Assembly: GCF_021266465.1 (NCBI RefSeq)
Contig: NZ_CP089848.1
Location: forward strand, 3,534,001-3,598,000
Reading direction: 5' to 3'
Source of the DNA: Paralcaligenes sp. KSB-10
GTDB taxonomy: Bacteria; Pseudomonadota; Gammaproteobacteria; Burkholderiales; Burkholderiaceae_B
DNA length: 64,000 bases
Made by a program: the position numbers and the translations under genes. The notes under the pieces are model-generated. The model was not told where the DNA came from, searched no databases, and saw only the letters and a list, made by a program, of their open reading frames with translations. This document shows, one piece after another, positions 1-13,775 of the stretch (its first letter is position 1; each line of letters starts with the position of its first letter).

Positions 1-130
1 GTAAGCGTTATACTCCAATGTTGTCTTGCGAATTAGTTTAAAACCCAGGCTAGTTCGTTCGAATTGATGTATAGCATAGCGGTTGTAAAGAGCGGCGGGC
101 TATCAGGCAGACTTGTCGCTCTTCGGGTTT
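1..130. other. Intergenic leader upstream of tRNA-Trp, possibly with the last bases of an upstream tuf
   Basis: No gene can be supported here. The window opens with GTAAGC, the same six bases that span the stop codon of the tuf copy ending at 24686. In Burkholderiales a tuf copy often precedes tRNA-Trp and secE, so base 1 may be the third base of the last tuf codon and bases 2-4 its TAA. This is an inference from six bases and gene order only. Confidence 0.3.
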
Positions 131-206
131 AGGGGCATAGCTCAATTGGCAGAGCGTCGGTCTCCAAAACCGAAGGTTGAAGGTTCGATTCCTTCTGCCC
201 CTGCCA
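131..206 (+). tRNA. tRNA-Trp (anticodon CCA)
   Basis: A complete cloverleaf can be folded: acceptor arm AGGGGCA at the 5' end pairs with TGCCCCT at 196-202, followed by discriminator G and an encoded CCA tail (204-206). The anticodon loop reads CTCCAAA with anticodon CCA, which reads the UGG tryptophan codon. The T arm has GGTTCGATTCC. It lies 54 bp before secE, the usual betaproteobacterial order of tRNA-Trp, secE, nusG, and is probably cotranscribed with secE. Confidence 0.95.
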
Positions 207-260
207 CAATCAGTATCACATCGCAGGTTGCGTATAGCGTGGCCTTTCACGCGCCGGAAT

Positions 261-641
261 ATGTCGAATACCAATGTTGAAACCGTTACCAGTACTGTAG
301 ACCGCCTCAAGCTCGGTTTGGCAGTTTTGGTCATTATTGCTGGCATAGTCGCGTATTCGGTACTCGAAAATCAGTCCTCTGTTCTTCGAGTCGGCGTATT
401 TCTCGGCAGCTTGGCCGTGGCCGCGTTGATCGCATGGTTTAGCGAACCGGGCCGCCGCACGCTGAGTTTCGGGCGGGATTCGTATAACGAAGTCAAGCGC
501 GTGACGTGGCCAACGCGCAAGGAAACGACCCAGATGACCGGGATCGTCTTTGCTTTCGTCGCCGTGATGGGTATCTTGCTGTGGGTTGTCGACAAAGGTC
601 TGGAGTGGGTCATTTATGGCTTGCTGCTGGGCTGGAAATAA
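261..641 (+). CDS. secE: Preprotein translocase subunit SecE
   Basis: SecE is the small inner-membrane subunit that clamps SecY in the SecYEG protein-export channel. The 126-residue product is the long three-helix form known from E. coli: hydrophobic segments lie at about 15-37, 45-65 and 93-120, and the conserved cytoplasmic amphipathic stretch EVKRVTWPTRKET comes just before the last helix. The frame is open from 177, but that start lies inside the tRNA. The ATG at 261 gives the expected N-terminus (MSNTNVET). nusG follows after 9 bp, the near-universal secE-nusG pair. Confidence 0.95.
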   Translation: MSNTNVETVTSTVDRLKLGLAVLVIIAGIVAYSVLENQSSVLRVGVFLGSLAVAALIAWFSEPGRRTLSFGRDSYNEVKRVTWPTRKETTQMTGIVFAFVAVMGILLWVVDKGLEWVIYGLLLGWK

Positions 642-650
642 AGGGCACAC

Positions 651-1184
651 ATGAGCAAGCGTTGGTATGTCGTCCATGTCTATTCCGGAATGGAAAAAAG
701 TGTGCATAAGGCGCTGCTCGAGCGTATCGAGCGGGCCGCATTGCAAACGTCTTTCGGCCGTATCCTGGTTCCCTCCGAAGAAGTCGTCGAGGTCAAGGGC
801 GGTAAAAAGTCCATTAGCGAGCGACGCATTTTTCCCGGTTACGTTCTGGTCGAGATGGATCTCACCGACGAAACCTGGCATTTGGTAAAGAATACGAACC
901 GGGTTACCGGCTTTCTGGGTGGGTCCGGCAATCGTCCGGCGCCGATCTCCGACCGCGAAGTCGAGAAGATCCTGTCCCAGATGGAAGAAGGCACCGAGAA
1001 GCCCAAACCCAAAGTTCTCTTTGAGGTGGGCGAAATGGTCCGCGTCAAGGAAGGTCCGTTTGCCGATTTCAACGGCAACGTCGAAGAAGTGAATTACGAG
1101 AAAAGCAAGGTGCGTGTGTCGGTTACGATTTTTGGCCGCGCCACCCCTGTGGAACTCGATTTTGGCCAGGTCGAAAAGACCTGA
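651..1184 (+). CDS. nusG: Transcription termination/antitermination factor NusG
   Basis: NusG binds the clamp helices of RNA polymerase, suppresses pausing, and links transcription to Rho and to the ribosome. The 177-residue protein has the NGN domain ([18 protein letters not shown] near the start, then [11 protein letters not shown]) and a C-terminal KOW domain ([17 protein letters not shown]). Length is normal for the family. It sits between secE and rplK in the standard order; the 64-bp gap to rplK may contain the rplKA promoter, but I could not define one. Confidence 0.97.
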   Translation: MSKRWYVVHVYSGMEKSVHKALLERIERAALQTSFGRILVPSEEVVEVKGGKKSISERRIFPGYVLVEMDLTDETWHLVKNTNRVTGFLGGSGNRPAPISDREVEKILSQMEEGTEKPKPKVLFEVGEMVRVKEGPFADFNGNVEEVNYEKSKVRVSVTIFGRATPVELDFGQVEKT

Positions 1185-1248
1185 TTTCAACCCCGGGGAG
1201 CGAGTGTTGCCGCGCAATGCTCGTGTTTGAACCCGCAAGGAGCAAAGC

Positions 1249-1680
1249 ATGGCGAAGAAAATCGTCGGCTTTATCAAGCTGCAAGTGCCAGCTGGTAAGG
1301 CTAATCCCTCACCCCCTATCGGTCCGGCGCTGGGTCAGCGTGGTCTGAACATCATGGAATTCTGCAAGGCATTCAATGCCAAAACCCAAGGCATGGAGCC
1401 GGGTTTGCCAATTCCTGTGGTCATCACCGCCTACGCCGACAAGAGCTTCACCTTCATCATGAAGACGCCGCCGGCGACTGTCCTGATCAAGAAGGCCTCG
1501 GGTGTGCAAAAAGGTTCGGCTCGTCCCAACCTCGACAAAGTGGGCACTCTGACTCGTGCGCAAGCCGAAGAGATCGCCAAAGCCAAATCGCCCGACCTGA
1601 CGGCCGCCGATCTGGATGCAGCCGTACGTACGATCGCTGGCAGCGCTCGTAGCATGGGCATTACGGTTGAAGGGGTGTAA
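1249..1680 (+). CDS. rplK: 50S ribosomal protein L11
   Basis: L11 binds the GTPase-associated centre of 23S rRNA and is needed for EF-G function and the stringent response (RelA activation). The 143-residue product has the proline-rich N-terminal domain ([20 protein letters not shown]) and the C-terminal rRNA-binding domain ending in [18 protein letters not shown] lies a few bases before the ATG. rplA starts 2 bp after its stop, so the two are translationally coupled. Confidence 0.97.
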   Translation: MAKKIVGFIKLQVPAGKANPSPPIGPALGQRGLNIMEFCKAFNAKTQGMEPGLPIPVVITAYADKSFTFIMKTPPATVLIKKASGVQKGSARPNLDKVGTLTRAQAEEIAKAKSPDLTAADLDAAVRTIAGSARSMGITVEGV

Positions 1681-1682
1681 GC

Positions 1683-2378
1683 ATGTCGAAATTAAGCAAA
1701 CGCGTTGTCGCAATCCAGGCAAAAATCGATCGCAGCAAGTTTTATCCGGTTACCGAAGCGCTGGCCCTGGTTAAAGAAACCGCCACCGCCAAGTTCGACG
1801 AGTCCATCGACGTTGCCGTTCAATTGGGTATCGACCCCAAGAAATCGGATCAACTCGTGCGTGGCTCGGTGGTTCTGCCCGCCGGTACCGGTAAAACGGT
1901 ACGTGTGGCTGTGTTCGCTCAGGGCGAAAAAGCCGAGGCCGCCAAGGCTGCCGGCGCCGATATCGTTGGTCTTGACGACCTGGCCGAAAGCATCAAGGCC
2001 GGTCAGCTCGACTTCGACGTCGTGATCGCTTCGCCCGACACCATGCGCGTGGTTGGCGCCCTGGGTCAGATACTGGGCCCTCGCGGCCTGATGCCTAACC
2101 CCAAAGTAGGCACGGTTACCCCCGATGTCGTCACGGCAGTCAAGAATGCCAAGGCGGGTCAGGTGCAGTACCGTACCGACAAGGCCGGCATCATCCATGC
2201 CACGATTGGCCGCGCTTCATTTGGCGTGGAACAGTTGCAAACCAACCTGGCCGCCCTGGTCGATGCCCTGAACAAGGCTCGTCCCGCTGCTGCAAAAGGT
2301 ATTTATCTGCGCAAGCTCGCTGTGTCGTCCACGATGGGTGGCGGGGCTCGCGTAGAAATTGCTTCGCTGACGGCTTGA
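1683..2378 (+). CDS. rplA: 50S ribosomal protein L1
   Basis: L1 forms the mobile stalk at the ribosomal E site and, in enterobacteria, represses its own L11-L1 mRNA. The 231-residue protein shows the two-domain L1 fold signatures, including [16 protein letters not shown] and the C-terminal [11 protein letters not shown]. The product is full length. The gene is directly coupled to rplK and is followed by the 253-bp leader of rplJ. Confidence 0.97.
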   Translation: MSKLSKRVVAIQAKIDRSKFYPVTEALALVKETATAKFDESIDVAVQLGIDPKKSDQLVRGSVVLPAGTGKTVRVAVFAQGEKAEAAKAAGADIVGLDDLAESIKAGQLDFDVVIASPDTMRVVGALGQILGPRGLMPNPKVGTVTPDVVTAVKNAKAGQVQYRTDKAGIIHATIGRASFGVEQLQTNLAALVDALNKARPAAAKGIYLRKLAVSSTMGGGARVEIASLTA

Positions 2379-2631
2379 TTCAAGCCCTAGGCAAAAAGAA
2401 CTTTGGGCTGCGTCCGGTTTCTCGGACGCCGCTGTCAAAGACCGCTGGAGCGAACGACCTGCAGAACGCATGTATCCGCAAGTCCAAGCTTAATCCCAGG
2501 CTGTTTCTGGCCTGAATCCAGCGCAGACGGCGCCCATGGAAGAATTCTTTTCTAAAGAACTCGACCAGGTGCGCCGCATTCGGTTGACGTCGGGGACCCT
2601 CCCGGACGTCTTTTGATGGAGTGTTCAAACC
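2379..2631 (+). promoter_or_regulatory. rplJL leader region (L10 leader RNA) with hairpins
   Basis: This 253-bp gap before rplJ sits where proteobacteria carry the L10 leader, the RNA bound by the L10-(L12)n complex to repress translation. Visible structure: a hairpin GCGTCCG/CGGACGC around 2410-2428, and a second hairpin at 2586-2610 (arms GACGTC near 2586-2591 and 2605-2610, GC-rich between) followed by TTTT at 2611-2614. The second looks like an intrinsic terminator just before the rplJ ribosome-binding site GATGGAG. The assignment rests on position and structure; a covariance-model search was not run. Confidence 0.6.
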
Positions 2632-3156
2632 GTGAGTCTCAATCGCCAAGAGAAAGCGGTAGTAATCGAAGAAGTCTCTGTAGAAGTTGCAAAGGCACAA
2701 TCGATTGTTATCGCCGAGTACCGTGGTCTGGACGTCGCCTCTGTCACCGTACTGCGCAAAACTGCGCGTGAGTCGGGCGTGTATCTGCGTGTTCTCAAAA
2801 ACACGCTGGTTCGCCGTGCTGTTTCCGGAACCCCTTTCGAGGGTTTGTCGGATCAGCTCACTGGTCCGCTAATCTACGGGATTAGCACCGATCCAGTGTC
2901 GGCGGCAAAAGTACTTGCCGGTTTCGCGAAAAGCAACGAAAAGCTGGTTATCAAAGGCGGGGCATTGCCCAATAACGTCTTGAGCCAAGAAGGTGTGAAG
3001 GCTTTGGCCACCATGCCCTCGCGTGAAGAGTTGCTGTCGAAACTGCTGGGTACCATGCAAGCCCCGATTGCGCAATTTGTGCGTACGCTCAACGAAGTTC
3101 CGACCAAGTTCGTACGCGGCCTCGCGGCTGTGCGCGACCAGAAAGAAGCTGCGTAA
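2632..3156 (+). CDS. rplJ: 50S ribosomal protein L10
   Basis: L10 anchors L7/L12 dimers to the large subunit and is the autogenous repressor of its operon. The 174-residue product begins at a GTG preceded by GATGGAG; it starts [15 protein letters not shown] and has the family stretch [19 protein letters not shown]. The C-terminal helix that binds L12 dimers is present. rplL follows after 76 bp, as in nearly all proteobacteria. Confidence 0.96.
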   Translation: MSLNRQEKAVVIEEVSVEVAKAQSIVIAEYRGLDVASVTVLRKTARESGVYLRVLKNTLVRRAVSGTPFEGLSDQLTGPLIYGISTDPVSAAKVLAGFAKSNEKLVIKGGALPNNVLSQEGVKALATMPSREELLSKLLGTMQAPIAQFVRTLNEVPTKFVRGLAAVRDQKEAA

Positions 3157-3232
3157 GCAGTGGAATCGGAAATCGTCGAACGACCGAGCGACACCCAACC
3201 CTGGCATTTATCAATATTTGGAGTTCTAAAAA

Positions 3233-3610
3233 ATGGCATTAAGCAAAGCTGAAATCCTTGACGCTGTCGCTAGCATGACCGTGCTCGAATTGTCCGAGCT
3301 GATCAAGGAAATGGAAGAAAAATTTGGCGTGTCGGCTGCTGCCGCCGCTGTGGCTGTGGCTGCTCCCGCCGCTGGTGGCGCTGCCGCCGCTGAAGAGCAA
3401 ACCGAGTTCACCGTTGTACTGACCGAAATCGGCGCAAACAAAGTTAGCGTCATTAAAGCAGTTCGCGAACTGACCGGTTTGGGCTTGAAAGAAGCCAAGG
3501 ACCTGGTTGACGGTGCTCCCAAGCCCGTTAAAGAAGGCCTGGCCAAGGCAGATGCCGAAGCCGCCAAGAAAAAGCTTGAAGAAGCTGGCGCAAAAGCCGA
3601 GCTTAAATAA
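3233..3610 (+). CDS. rplL: 50S ribosomal protein L7/L12
   Basis: L7/L12 forms the flexible stalk that recruits translation factors. The 125-residue protein shows the N-terminal dimerisation helices (to about 33), an alanine-rich hinge ([21 protein letters not shown]) and the C-terminal factor-binding domain ([30 protein letters not shown]). Codon use is strongly biased, as expected for an abundant protein. A terminator-like hairpin follows immediately. Confidence 0.97.
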   Translation: MALSKAEILDAVASMTVLELSELIKEMEEKFGVSAAAAAVAVAAPAAGGAAAAEEQTEFTVVLTEIGANKVSVIKAVRELTGLGLKEAKDLVDGAPKPVKEGLAKADAEAAKKKLEEAGAKAELK

Positions 3611-3625
3611 AGCTTGCTGTACCCG

Positions 3626-3657
3626 CCCGGGAAGCGCTGAAGCCTTCCCGGGCTTTT
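3626..3657 (+). terminator. Intrinsic terminator/attenuator between rplL and rpoB
   Basis: A perfect 9-bp stem (CCCGGGAAG at 3626-3634, CTTCCCGGG at 3644-3652) is followed by CTTTTG. E. coli has a partial attenuator at this position that lowers rpoBC transcription relative to rplJL. The short T run here also suggests incomplete termination. Function is inferred from position. Confidence 0.75.
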
Positions 3658-3766
3658 GCGTTTCCAGAAAATCCATGATTTGAGTGTTGCCATCAAGTTG
3701 GATTTTCTGGAGTCGTAAACCGGGGCCGTGGTTGACGGCCCATGTAACCCTCGAGTCGGAGTGCTC

Positions 3767-6700
3767 ATGCCTTATTCGTATACCGAAAAAAAGCGCATAC
3801 GTAAGAGCTTCGCCAAACGTGAGGACGTTCAAGACGTTCCTTACTTGCTGGCGACTCAACTGCAATCGTTTTTAACCTTTTTGCAGGCGGATACTACACC
3901 TTCTAAACGTAAAGATGAAGGCCTGCAAGCGGCTTTCACTTCCATATTTCCTATCGTTAGCCATAATCAGATGGCACGCCTCGAGTTCGTAAGCTACGTG
4001 CTCGGCGAGCCCGTGTTCGACGTCAAAGAATGCCAGCTGCGTGGCCTGACCTACGCTTCGCCCCTGCGCGCCAAGGTGCGCCTGGTGCTGATGGATCGCG
4101 AAGTCAGTAAGCCTACCGTCAAAGAAGTAAAAGAGCAAGAAGTCTATATGGGCGAAATTCCGCTCATGACCGATACGGGCTCGTTCGTAATCAACGGCAC
4201 CGAGCGCGTCATCGTGTCGCAGCTGCATCGTTCGCCCGGGGTGTTCTTCGAGCACGATCGGGGCAAGACCCACAGTTCGGGCAAATTGCTGTTTTCGGCG
4301 CGTGTGATTCCTTACCGCGGTTCGTGGCTCGACTTCGAGTTCGATCCCAAGGACGTGTTGTTTTTCCGGGTCGATCGCCGCCGCAAGATGCCGGTCACGA
4401 TTCTGCTCAAGGCGATCGGCATGACTCCCGAATCGATCCTGGCGCACTTCTTCGATTTCGATAATTTCGAAATCAAGAACGAAGGCGGCATGCTTGAGTT
4501 CGTGCCTGAACGCTGGAAGGGTGAAGTGGCCCGTTTCGATATTCTCGATCGCTCCGGCAAGGTCATCGTCGAAAAAGACAAGCGTATCAATGCCAAGCAT
4601 TTGCGCGATCTGTCGGCCGCCAACGTCGAATACGTTTCGGTTCCGGAAGACTTCCTGCTGGGCCGGGTATTGGCCAAAAACGTGATCAACGCCGAAACCG
4701 GCGAAATCATTGCCAATGCCAACGACGAAATCACCGAGTCCGTGCTGGGCGAATTCCGCGCGGCCAATATTCGCGAAACCCAGACCTTGTACACCAATGA
4801 TCTGGATCGCGGTCCCTATATTTCGCAAACCCTGCGCACCGATGAAACGGCCGATCAAATGGCGGCTCGCGTTGCCATCTATCGCATGATGCGTCCCGGC
4901 GAACCTCCTACCGAGGATGCCGTCGAAGCCTTGTTCCAGCGCCTGTTCTACAGCGAAGACGCCTACGATCTGTCGCGCGTCGGCCGCATGAAGGTCAACA
5001 GCCGTCTGGGCCGTGGCGACGACATCACGGGCGCCATGACCCTGACCAACGAAGACATACTCGAAACCATCAAGGTGCTGGTCGAGTTGCGTAACGGCCG
5101 CGGCCAGATCGATGATATCGATCACCTTGGCAATCGTCGCGTGCGCTGTGTCGGCGAACTGGCCGAGAACCAGTTCCGGGCCGGCCTGGTACGTGTCGAA
5201 CGCGCGGTCAAAGAGCGCCTCGGTCAGGCTGAAACCGAAAATCTGATGCCGCACGACTTGATCAACTCCAAGCCGATTTCGGCGGCGATCAAGGAATTCT
5301 TCGGTTCGAGCCAGCTGTCGCAGTTCATGGATCAGACCAACCCCTTGTCCGAGATCACGCACAAACGCCGTGTATCGGCTTTGGGACCTGGCGGCTTGAC
5401 GCGCGAGCGTGCGGGCTTTGAAGTGCGCGACGTGCACCCGACTCATTATGGCCGGGTTTGCCCTATCGAAACGCCTGAAGGCCCGAACATCGGCCTGATC
5501 AATTCGATGGCCCTGTACGCGCGTTTGAACGAATACGGCTTTCTTGAAACGCCCTACCGCAAAATCGTCGACGGCAAAGTCAGCGAACAAATCGACTACC
5601 TGTCGGCTATCGAAGAAAGCCACTACGTGATTGCCCAGGCTAACGCCGAGCTCGACGAAGAAGGCCGTTTCACCGACGACCTGGTTGCCTGCCGCGAAGC
5701 CGGCGAAACCATGCTGACGGCTCCGGCCAACGTGCACTACATGGACGTGGCGCCTTCGCAGATCGTATCGGTGGCTGCCTCGCTGATTCCCTTCCTCGAG
5801 CACGACGATGCCAACCGCGCGCTCATGGGCGCCAACATGCAACGCCAGGCCGTACCTTGCCTGCGCCCTGAAAAGCCCCTGGTAGGCACCGGAATCGAAC
5901 GCACAGTGGCGGTCGACTCGGGTACTACGGTGCAGGCCTTGCGTGGCGGTCTGGTCGATCACGTCGATGCCGAGCGTGTCGTGATCCGCGTCAACGACGA
6001 CGAGAATGTCGCCGGCGAGGTGGGTGTCGATATCTACAACCTCATCAAGTACACACGCTCCAACCAGAACACCAACATCAACCAGCGCCCTATCGTCAAG
6101 CGTGGCGACAAGGTTGCCCGCGGCGACGTTCTGGCCGACGGCGCGTCGACCGATCTGGGCGAACTGGCATTGGGCCAGAACATGCTGATCGCGTTCATGC
6201 CCTGGAACGGCTATAACTTCGAGGATTCGATCCTGATTTCCGAAAAGGTCGTGGCCGACGATCGCTATACTTCGATCCACATCGAAGAACTGACGGTCGT
6301 GGCGCGCGATACCAAGCTGGGTCAGGAAGAAATCACCCGCGACATCAGCAATCTGGCCGAGACGCAACTCAATCGCCTGGACGACTCGGGCATTGTGTAC
6401 ATTGGTGCCGAAGTGCGTGCCGATGATGTGCTGGTCGGCAAAGTGACGCCCAAAGGCGAAACCCAGCTGACTCCGGAAGAAAAGTTGCTGCGCGCCATTT
6501 TTGGCGAAAAAGCCTCCGACGTCAAAGATACTTCGCTGCGCGTGCCTTCGGGCATGATCGGTACGGTTATCGACGTCCAGGTCTTTACTCGCGAAGGCAT
6601 AGAACGCGACAAGCGCGCCCAGTCGATCATCGACGACGAGCTGCGTCGCTATCGCCAGGATCTCAACGATCAGCTGCGTATCGTGGAAGACGATACCTTC

Positions 6701-7878
6701 GATCGTATCGAGAAATTCCTGGTCGGCAAAACCGTCAATGGCGGCCCTCGCAAGCTCGCCAAGGGCGCCGTGCTGGCCAAGGATTACCTGGCCGACCTGG
6801 ATCGCTGGCAGTGGTTCGATATCCGCCTGGCCGACGAAGCGCATGCCGTGGTGCTGGAACAGGCCAAGGAATCGCTGGAGCAGAAGCGCCACCAGTTCGA
6901 TCTGGCGTTCGAAGAAAAGCGCAAGAAACTCACCCAGGGCGACGAGCTGCCTCCGGGCGTGCTCAAGATGATCAAGGTGTATCTGGCCGTCAAGCGCCGC
7001 CTGCAGCCTGGCGACAAGATGGCCGGCCGTCACGGCAACAAGGGTGTGGTCTCCCGTATTACGCCTGTCGAAGACATGCCTCATATGGCCGACGGCACTC
7101 CCGCCGACATCGTGCTCAATCCCCTGGGCGTGCCTTCGCGGATGAATATCGGCCAGGTGCTTGAAGTGCACCTGGGCTGGGCCGCCAAAGGCGTGGGTCA
7201 GCGCATCGCCGACATGATCGGCGAAGAAAAGGTGGTGCAGGTCAAGGGTATACGTTCTTATCTGGAGCAGGTATACAACAATACCGGCACCGGCGCGCGC
7301 ATATCGGACCTTACAGACGACGAAGTCATCGAACTGGCCCGCAATCTCAAAAACGGCGTGCCGTTTGCGACGCCGGTTTTCGACGGCGCGACCGAAGCGG
7401 AAATCACCCAGATGCTCGAGCTGGCCTATCCTGACGATGTGGCCGAACGCCTCAAGCTGACGGAATCGCGCACTCAGGCCTGGCTGTTCGATGGCCGTAC
7501 CGGCGAACAATTCGAACGTCCTGTCACGATCGGCTATATGCACTATCTCAAGCTGCATCACCTGGTCGACGACAAGATGCATGCTCGCTCTACCGGTCCT
7601 TACTCGCTGGTTACGCAGCAACCGCTGGGCGGCAAAGCCCAGTTCGGCGGCCAGCGTTTCGGCGAGATGGAAGTCTGGGCGCTGGAAGCCTACGGTGCTT
7701 CGTATACCTTGCAGGAAATGCTCACGGTCAAGTCCGACGACATCTCCGGCCGTACCAAGGTCTACGAGAACATCGTCAAGGGCGACCACGTCATCGATGC
7801 CGGTATGCCAGAGTCGTTCAACGTGTTGGTTAAAGAAATTCGATCCCTGTCTCTCGACATGGATCTGGAGCGTAAATA

Positions 7879-7879
<1 letters not shown>
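3767..7879 (+). CDS. rpoB: DNA-directed RNA polymerase subunit beta
   Basis: RpoB forms one pincer and much of the catalytic centre of RNA polymerase. The start at 3767 ([15 protein letters not shown]) matches the usual betaproteobacterial N-terminus; the in-frame GTG at 3728 would add 13 atypical residues. The product has 1370 residues. The rifampicin region reads [22 protein letters not shown] followed by [17 protein letters not shown], with the D, H and S positions linked to resistance in their sensitive form. The C-terminal [14 protein letters not shown]-type stretch (here [17 protein letters not shown]) is present. The stop overlaps the rpoC start (TAATG). Confidence 0.98.
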
Positions 7880-12123
<4,244 letters not shown>

Positions 12124-12176
12124 GCTTGATTCCGCCCGCCCGCATTTGTGCGGCTGGCGGGTCGGGCGCTGTTCAG

Positions 12177-12205
12177 AACGCCGGGTTCATCCCCGGCGTT
12201 TTTTT
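12177..12205 (+). terminator. Intrinsic terminator after rpoC
   Basis: Stem AACGCCGGG (12177-12185) pairs with CCCGGCGTT (12192-12200), followed by a run of T residues to about 12205. It closes the rplKAJL-rpoBC unit. Confidence 0.9.
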
Positions 12206-12331
12206 ATTTGGTGCGCTCTCGCAAAAAACTCCGATGCAAGCGGGGGTGGCGGCCCAGGTGGGGTGAGCGAGCTTGAGTCCGCCGCGGCCGGCGCCTGGAT
12301 CGGGATGCAAGGGAGCGGTTGTTTGTAGTGG

Positions 12332-13195
12332 TCAAGTTTTAGTGGACAGTTTCAGGCGAGTTTTTCTGGCTTCTACTTTCTCATAAACATCGGGCGCCAA
12401 GTAACCCAATGTGGAATGCATACGAATGGGGTTATAGAACAGATGGATATACCGAGCGATATCTTTAGCGGCCTCACTTTGATTGGCATAGCGTTGCGGC
12501 CAGAGCCATTCACGCTTCAGACTTAAAAAGAACCGTTCCATTACGGCGTTATCCCAACAGTTTCCGGCTCGGCTCATACTGCATTGGATGCCGTATCGGT
12601 GCAAATACTGTTGGTAAGCATCACCGGTGAACTGTGAGCCTCGATCAGAATGCAGTACCAGGCCACGAGGAGGATGGCGCTGAACCATGGCCATATCCAA
12701 GGCCTGTATGACCAGGCTGCCGCCCAGCTTGGTGGAGCTGGCCCATCCGACGACTTTGCGTGAGTACAGATCGAGTACCGCCGCCAGATAAAGCCATCCT
12801 CGTCCGGTGCCCACATGCGTAATGTCACAGACCCATGATTGATTGGGTTGTTGTACTGAGAACTGCCGATTAAGGAGGTTCTGGCCCACTCGTACATTCG
12901 GGTGGCTGTTAGGGGAGGTGACAAACCGACGCTTCCAGCGAGGTGTTAACTGTGCCTGCCTCATGAGCTTACGGACTCGATAGCGCCCAATGCTCAGTCC
13001 CTGGCTGCGTACGGCCAAGACGATACGGCGACTGCCGTAGGTTTCATGGCTGGCGTTAAAAGCAGCCCGTACGTAGACCTCTTCGCGTACATCTCGAATC
13101 GAGCGTGTCGGTGCCCGGCGGGACTTGTAATACCCAGAGCGACTTACCCCTAATAATCGACATGCGCGCGACACCACGACGGCCTTCGTTTGCAA
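12332..13195 (-). CDS. IS3-family transposase OrfB (DDE catalytic domain)
   Basis: OrfB is the catalytic half of an IS3-type transposase. The 287-residue frame has an HTH_21-like N-terminus (CRLLGVSRSGYYKSRR), then the rve/DDE integrase core with acidic residues in CDITHVGTG, VLHSDRGSQFT and CWDNAVMERFF (D-D-E, the E within the (N)AxxE helix). Its stop lies inside the left terminal repeat. The natural product is probably an OrfAB fusion, since the frame continues upstream of the listed ATG and overlaps the end of orfA in the -1 frame. Confidence 0.93.
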   Translation of the reverse strand: MQTKAVVVSRACRLLGVSRSGYYKSRRAPTRSIRDVREEVYVRAAFNASHETYGSRRIVLAVRSQGLSIGRYRVRKLMRQAQLTPRWKRRFVTSPNSHPNVRVGQNLLNRQFSVQQPNQSWVCDITHVGTGRGWLYLAAVLDLYSRKVVGWASSTKLGGSLVIQALDMAMVQRHPPRGLVLHSDRGSQFTGDAYQQYLHRYGIQCSMSRAGNCWDNAVMERFFLSLKREWLWPQRYANQSEAAKDIARYIHLFYNPIRMHSTLGYLAPDVYEKVEARKTRLKLSTKT

Positions 13196-13215
13196 ATGCT
13201 TAACGACATCAAACC

Positions 13216-13524
13216 CTATCTGAGGGTTCGTGCAAAGAAGGCCGACGCTTTTTTTAGAATATCGTTATCCTCGCGTAGTTGGCGATTCTCGATTTCCAGC
13301 TCACGGATGCGCAGTTGTTCGACCGTTAACGGCTCGCTGGGCCGAGGTAACCCATTGGCGCTCTTATGCTGTTGTACCCAGCGACGCACCGCCGTGTCAC
13401 CTACTCCCATAGCGATGGCCGCTTCACGCGGGGACATATCTTTATCCAGCACCAAACGAACCACTTCGTGTTTGAAGGCTGCATCAATCTTGCGAGGATG
13501 GCCGGGCTCTTGTTTCTTTGTCAT
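13216..13524 (-). CDS. IS3-family transposase OrfA (helix-turn-helix)
   Basis: OrfA is the DNA-binding half of the transposase. Its 102 residues hold a helix-turn-helix (DAAFKHEVVRLVLDKDMSPREAAIAMGVGDTAVRRW) and a C-terminal leucine-zipper-like helix (LRIRELEIENRQLREDNDILKK). Near its end an A7 run followed by GC (13249-13255 on the plus strand as T7) falls at the LKKAS codons and is a good -1 slippery site; the orfB frame is exactly -1 relative to orfA. Confidence 0.92.
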   Translation of the reverse strand: MTKKQEPGHPRKIDAAFKHEVVRLVLDKDMSPREAAIAMGVGDTAVRRWVQQHKSANGLPRPSEPLTVEQLRIRELEIENRQLREDNDILKKASAFFARTLR

Positions 13525-13775
13525 GGAATCACCTTATTAAGTAATAATGATTCGCTTCAAAAGTGTCCACCAAAATTAGACCACAACAGTTTGAGCGTCA
13601 AGGGTGTCCACAGCCCGGGGGGCTGTGGACGACGCGAGTTCCGCGACCGCCCGATCCAGGCGCCGGCCGCGGGCAGTCCTGGCAACGCCAGGACCGGACG
13701 AGGCGAGCCCACCCCGCCTGGGCCGCCACCCCCGCGTCTCAAGAACGCGGATGACGAGTGGCCACAAGGCCCTCC

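Larger units (their letters stand above)
12324..13588 (-). mobile_element. Complete IS3-family insertion sequence (1265 bp)
   Basis: The element begins TGTAGTGGTC and ends GACCACAACA, giving the TG...CA termini typical of the IS3 family. The terminal repeats match at about 21 of 25 positions (12324-12349 against 13563-13588). It is flanked by GTT at 12321-12323 and 13589-13591, a 3-bp target duplication; joining the flanks across one GTT restores the sequence of the uninterrupted repeat copy at 60131-60384. It carries orfA and orfB in the usual overlapping arrangement with no visible disruption, so it may be active. Confidence 0.92.
12228..13748. repeat. Palindromic intergenic element, copy 1, split by an IS3 insertion
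   Basis: Without the insertion sequence (12324-13588) and its target duplication this is a 253-bp GC-rich element matching copy 2 at 60131-60384 in inverted orientation. It has nested inverted repeats: outer arms of about 25 bp (about 12240-12265 and 13709-13735), a perfect 22-bp inner pair (12283-12304 with 13650-13671), and a central palindrome (GTCCACAGCC 13606-13615, GGCTGTGGAC 13621-13630). The ends common to both copies are ACTCC(G/A)ATGCAAG and GTCTCAAGAACGC. It carries no credible gene. It resembles a non-autonomous palindromic or MITE-like repeat; how it moves is unknown. Confidence 0.8.

Noticed and set aside
3872-7789. 1305-residue open frame antisense to rpoB
   Set aside because: It lies fully inside rpoB on the opposite strand, has low-complexity His/Arg/Gln composition and no recognisable domain; an effect of GC-rich codon bias.
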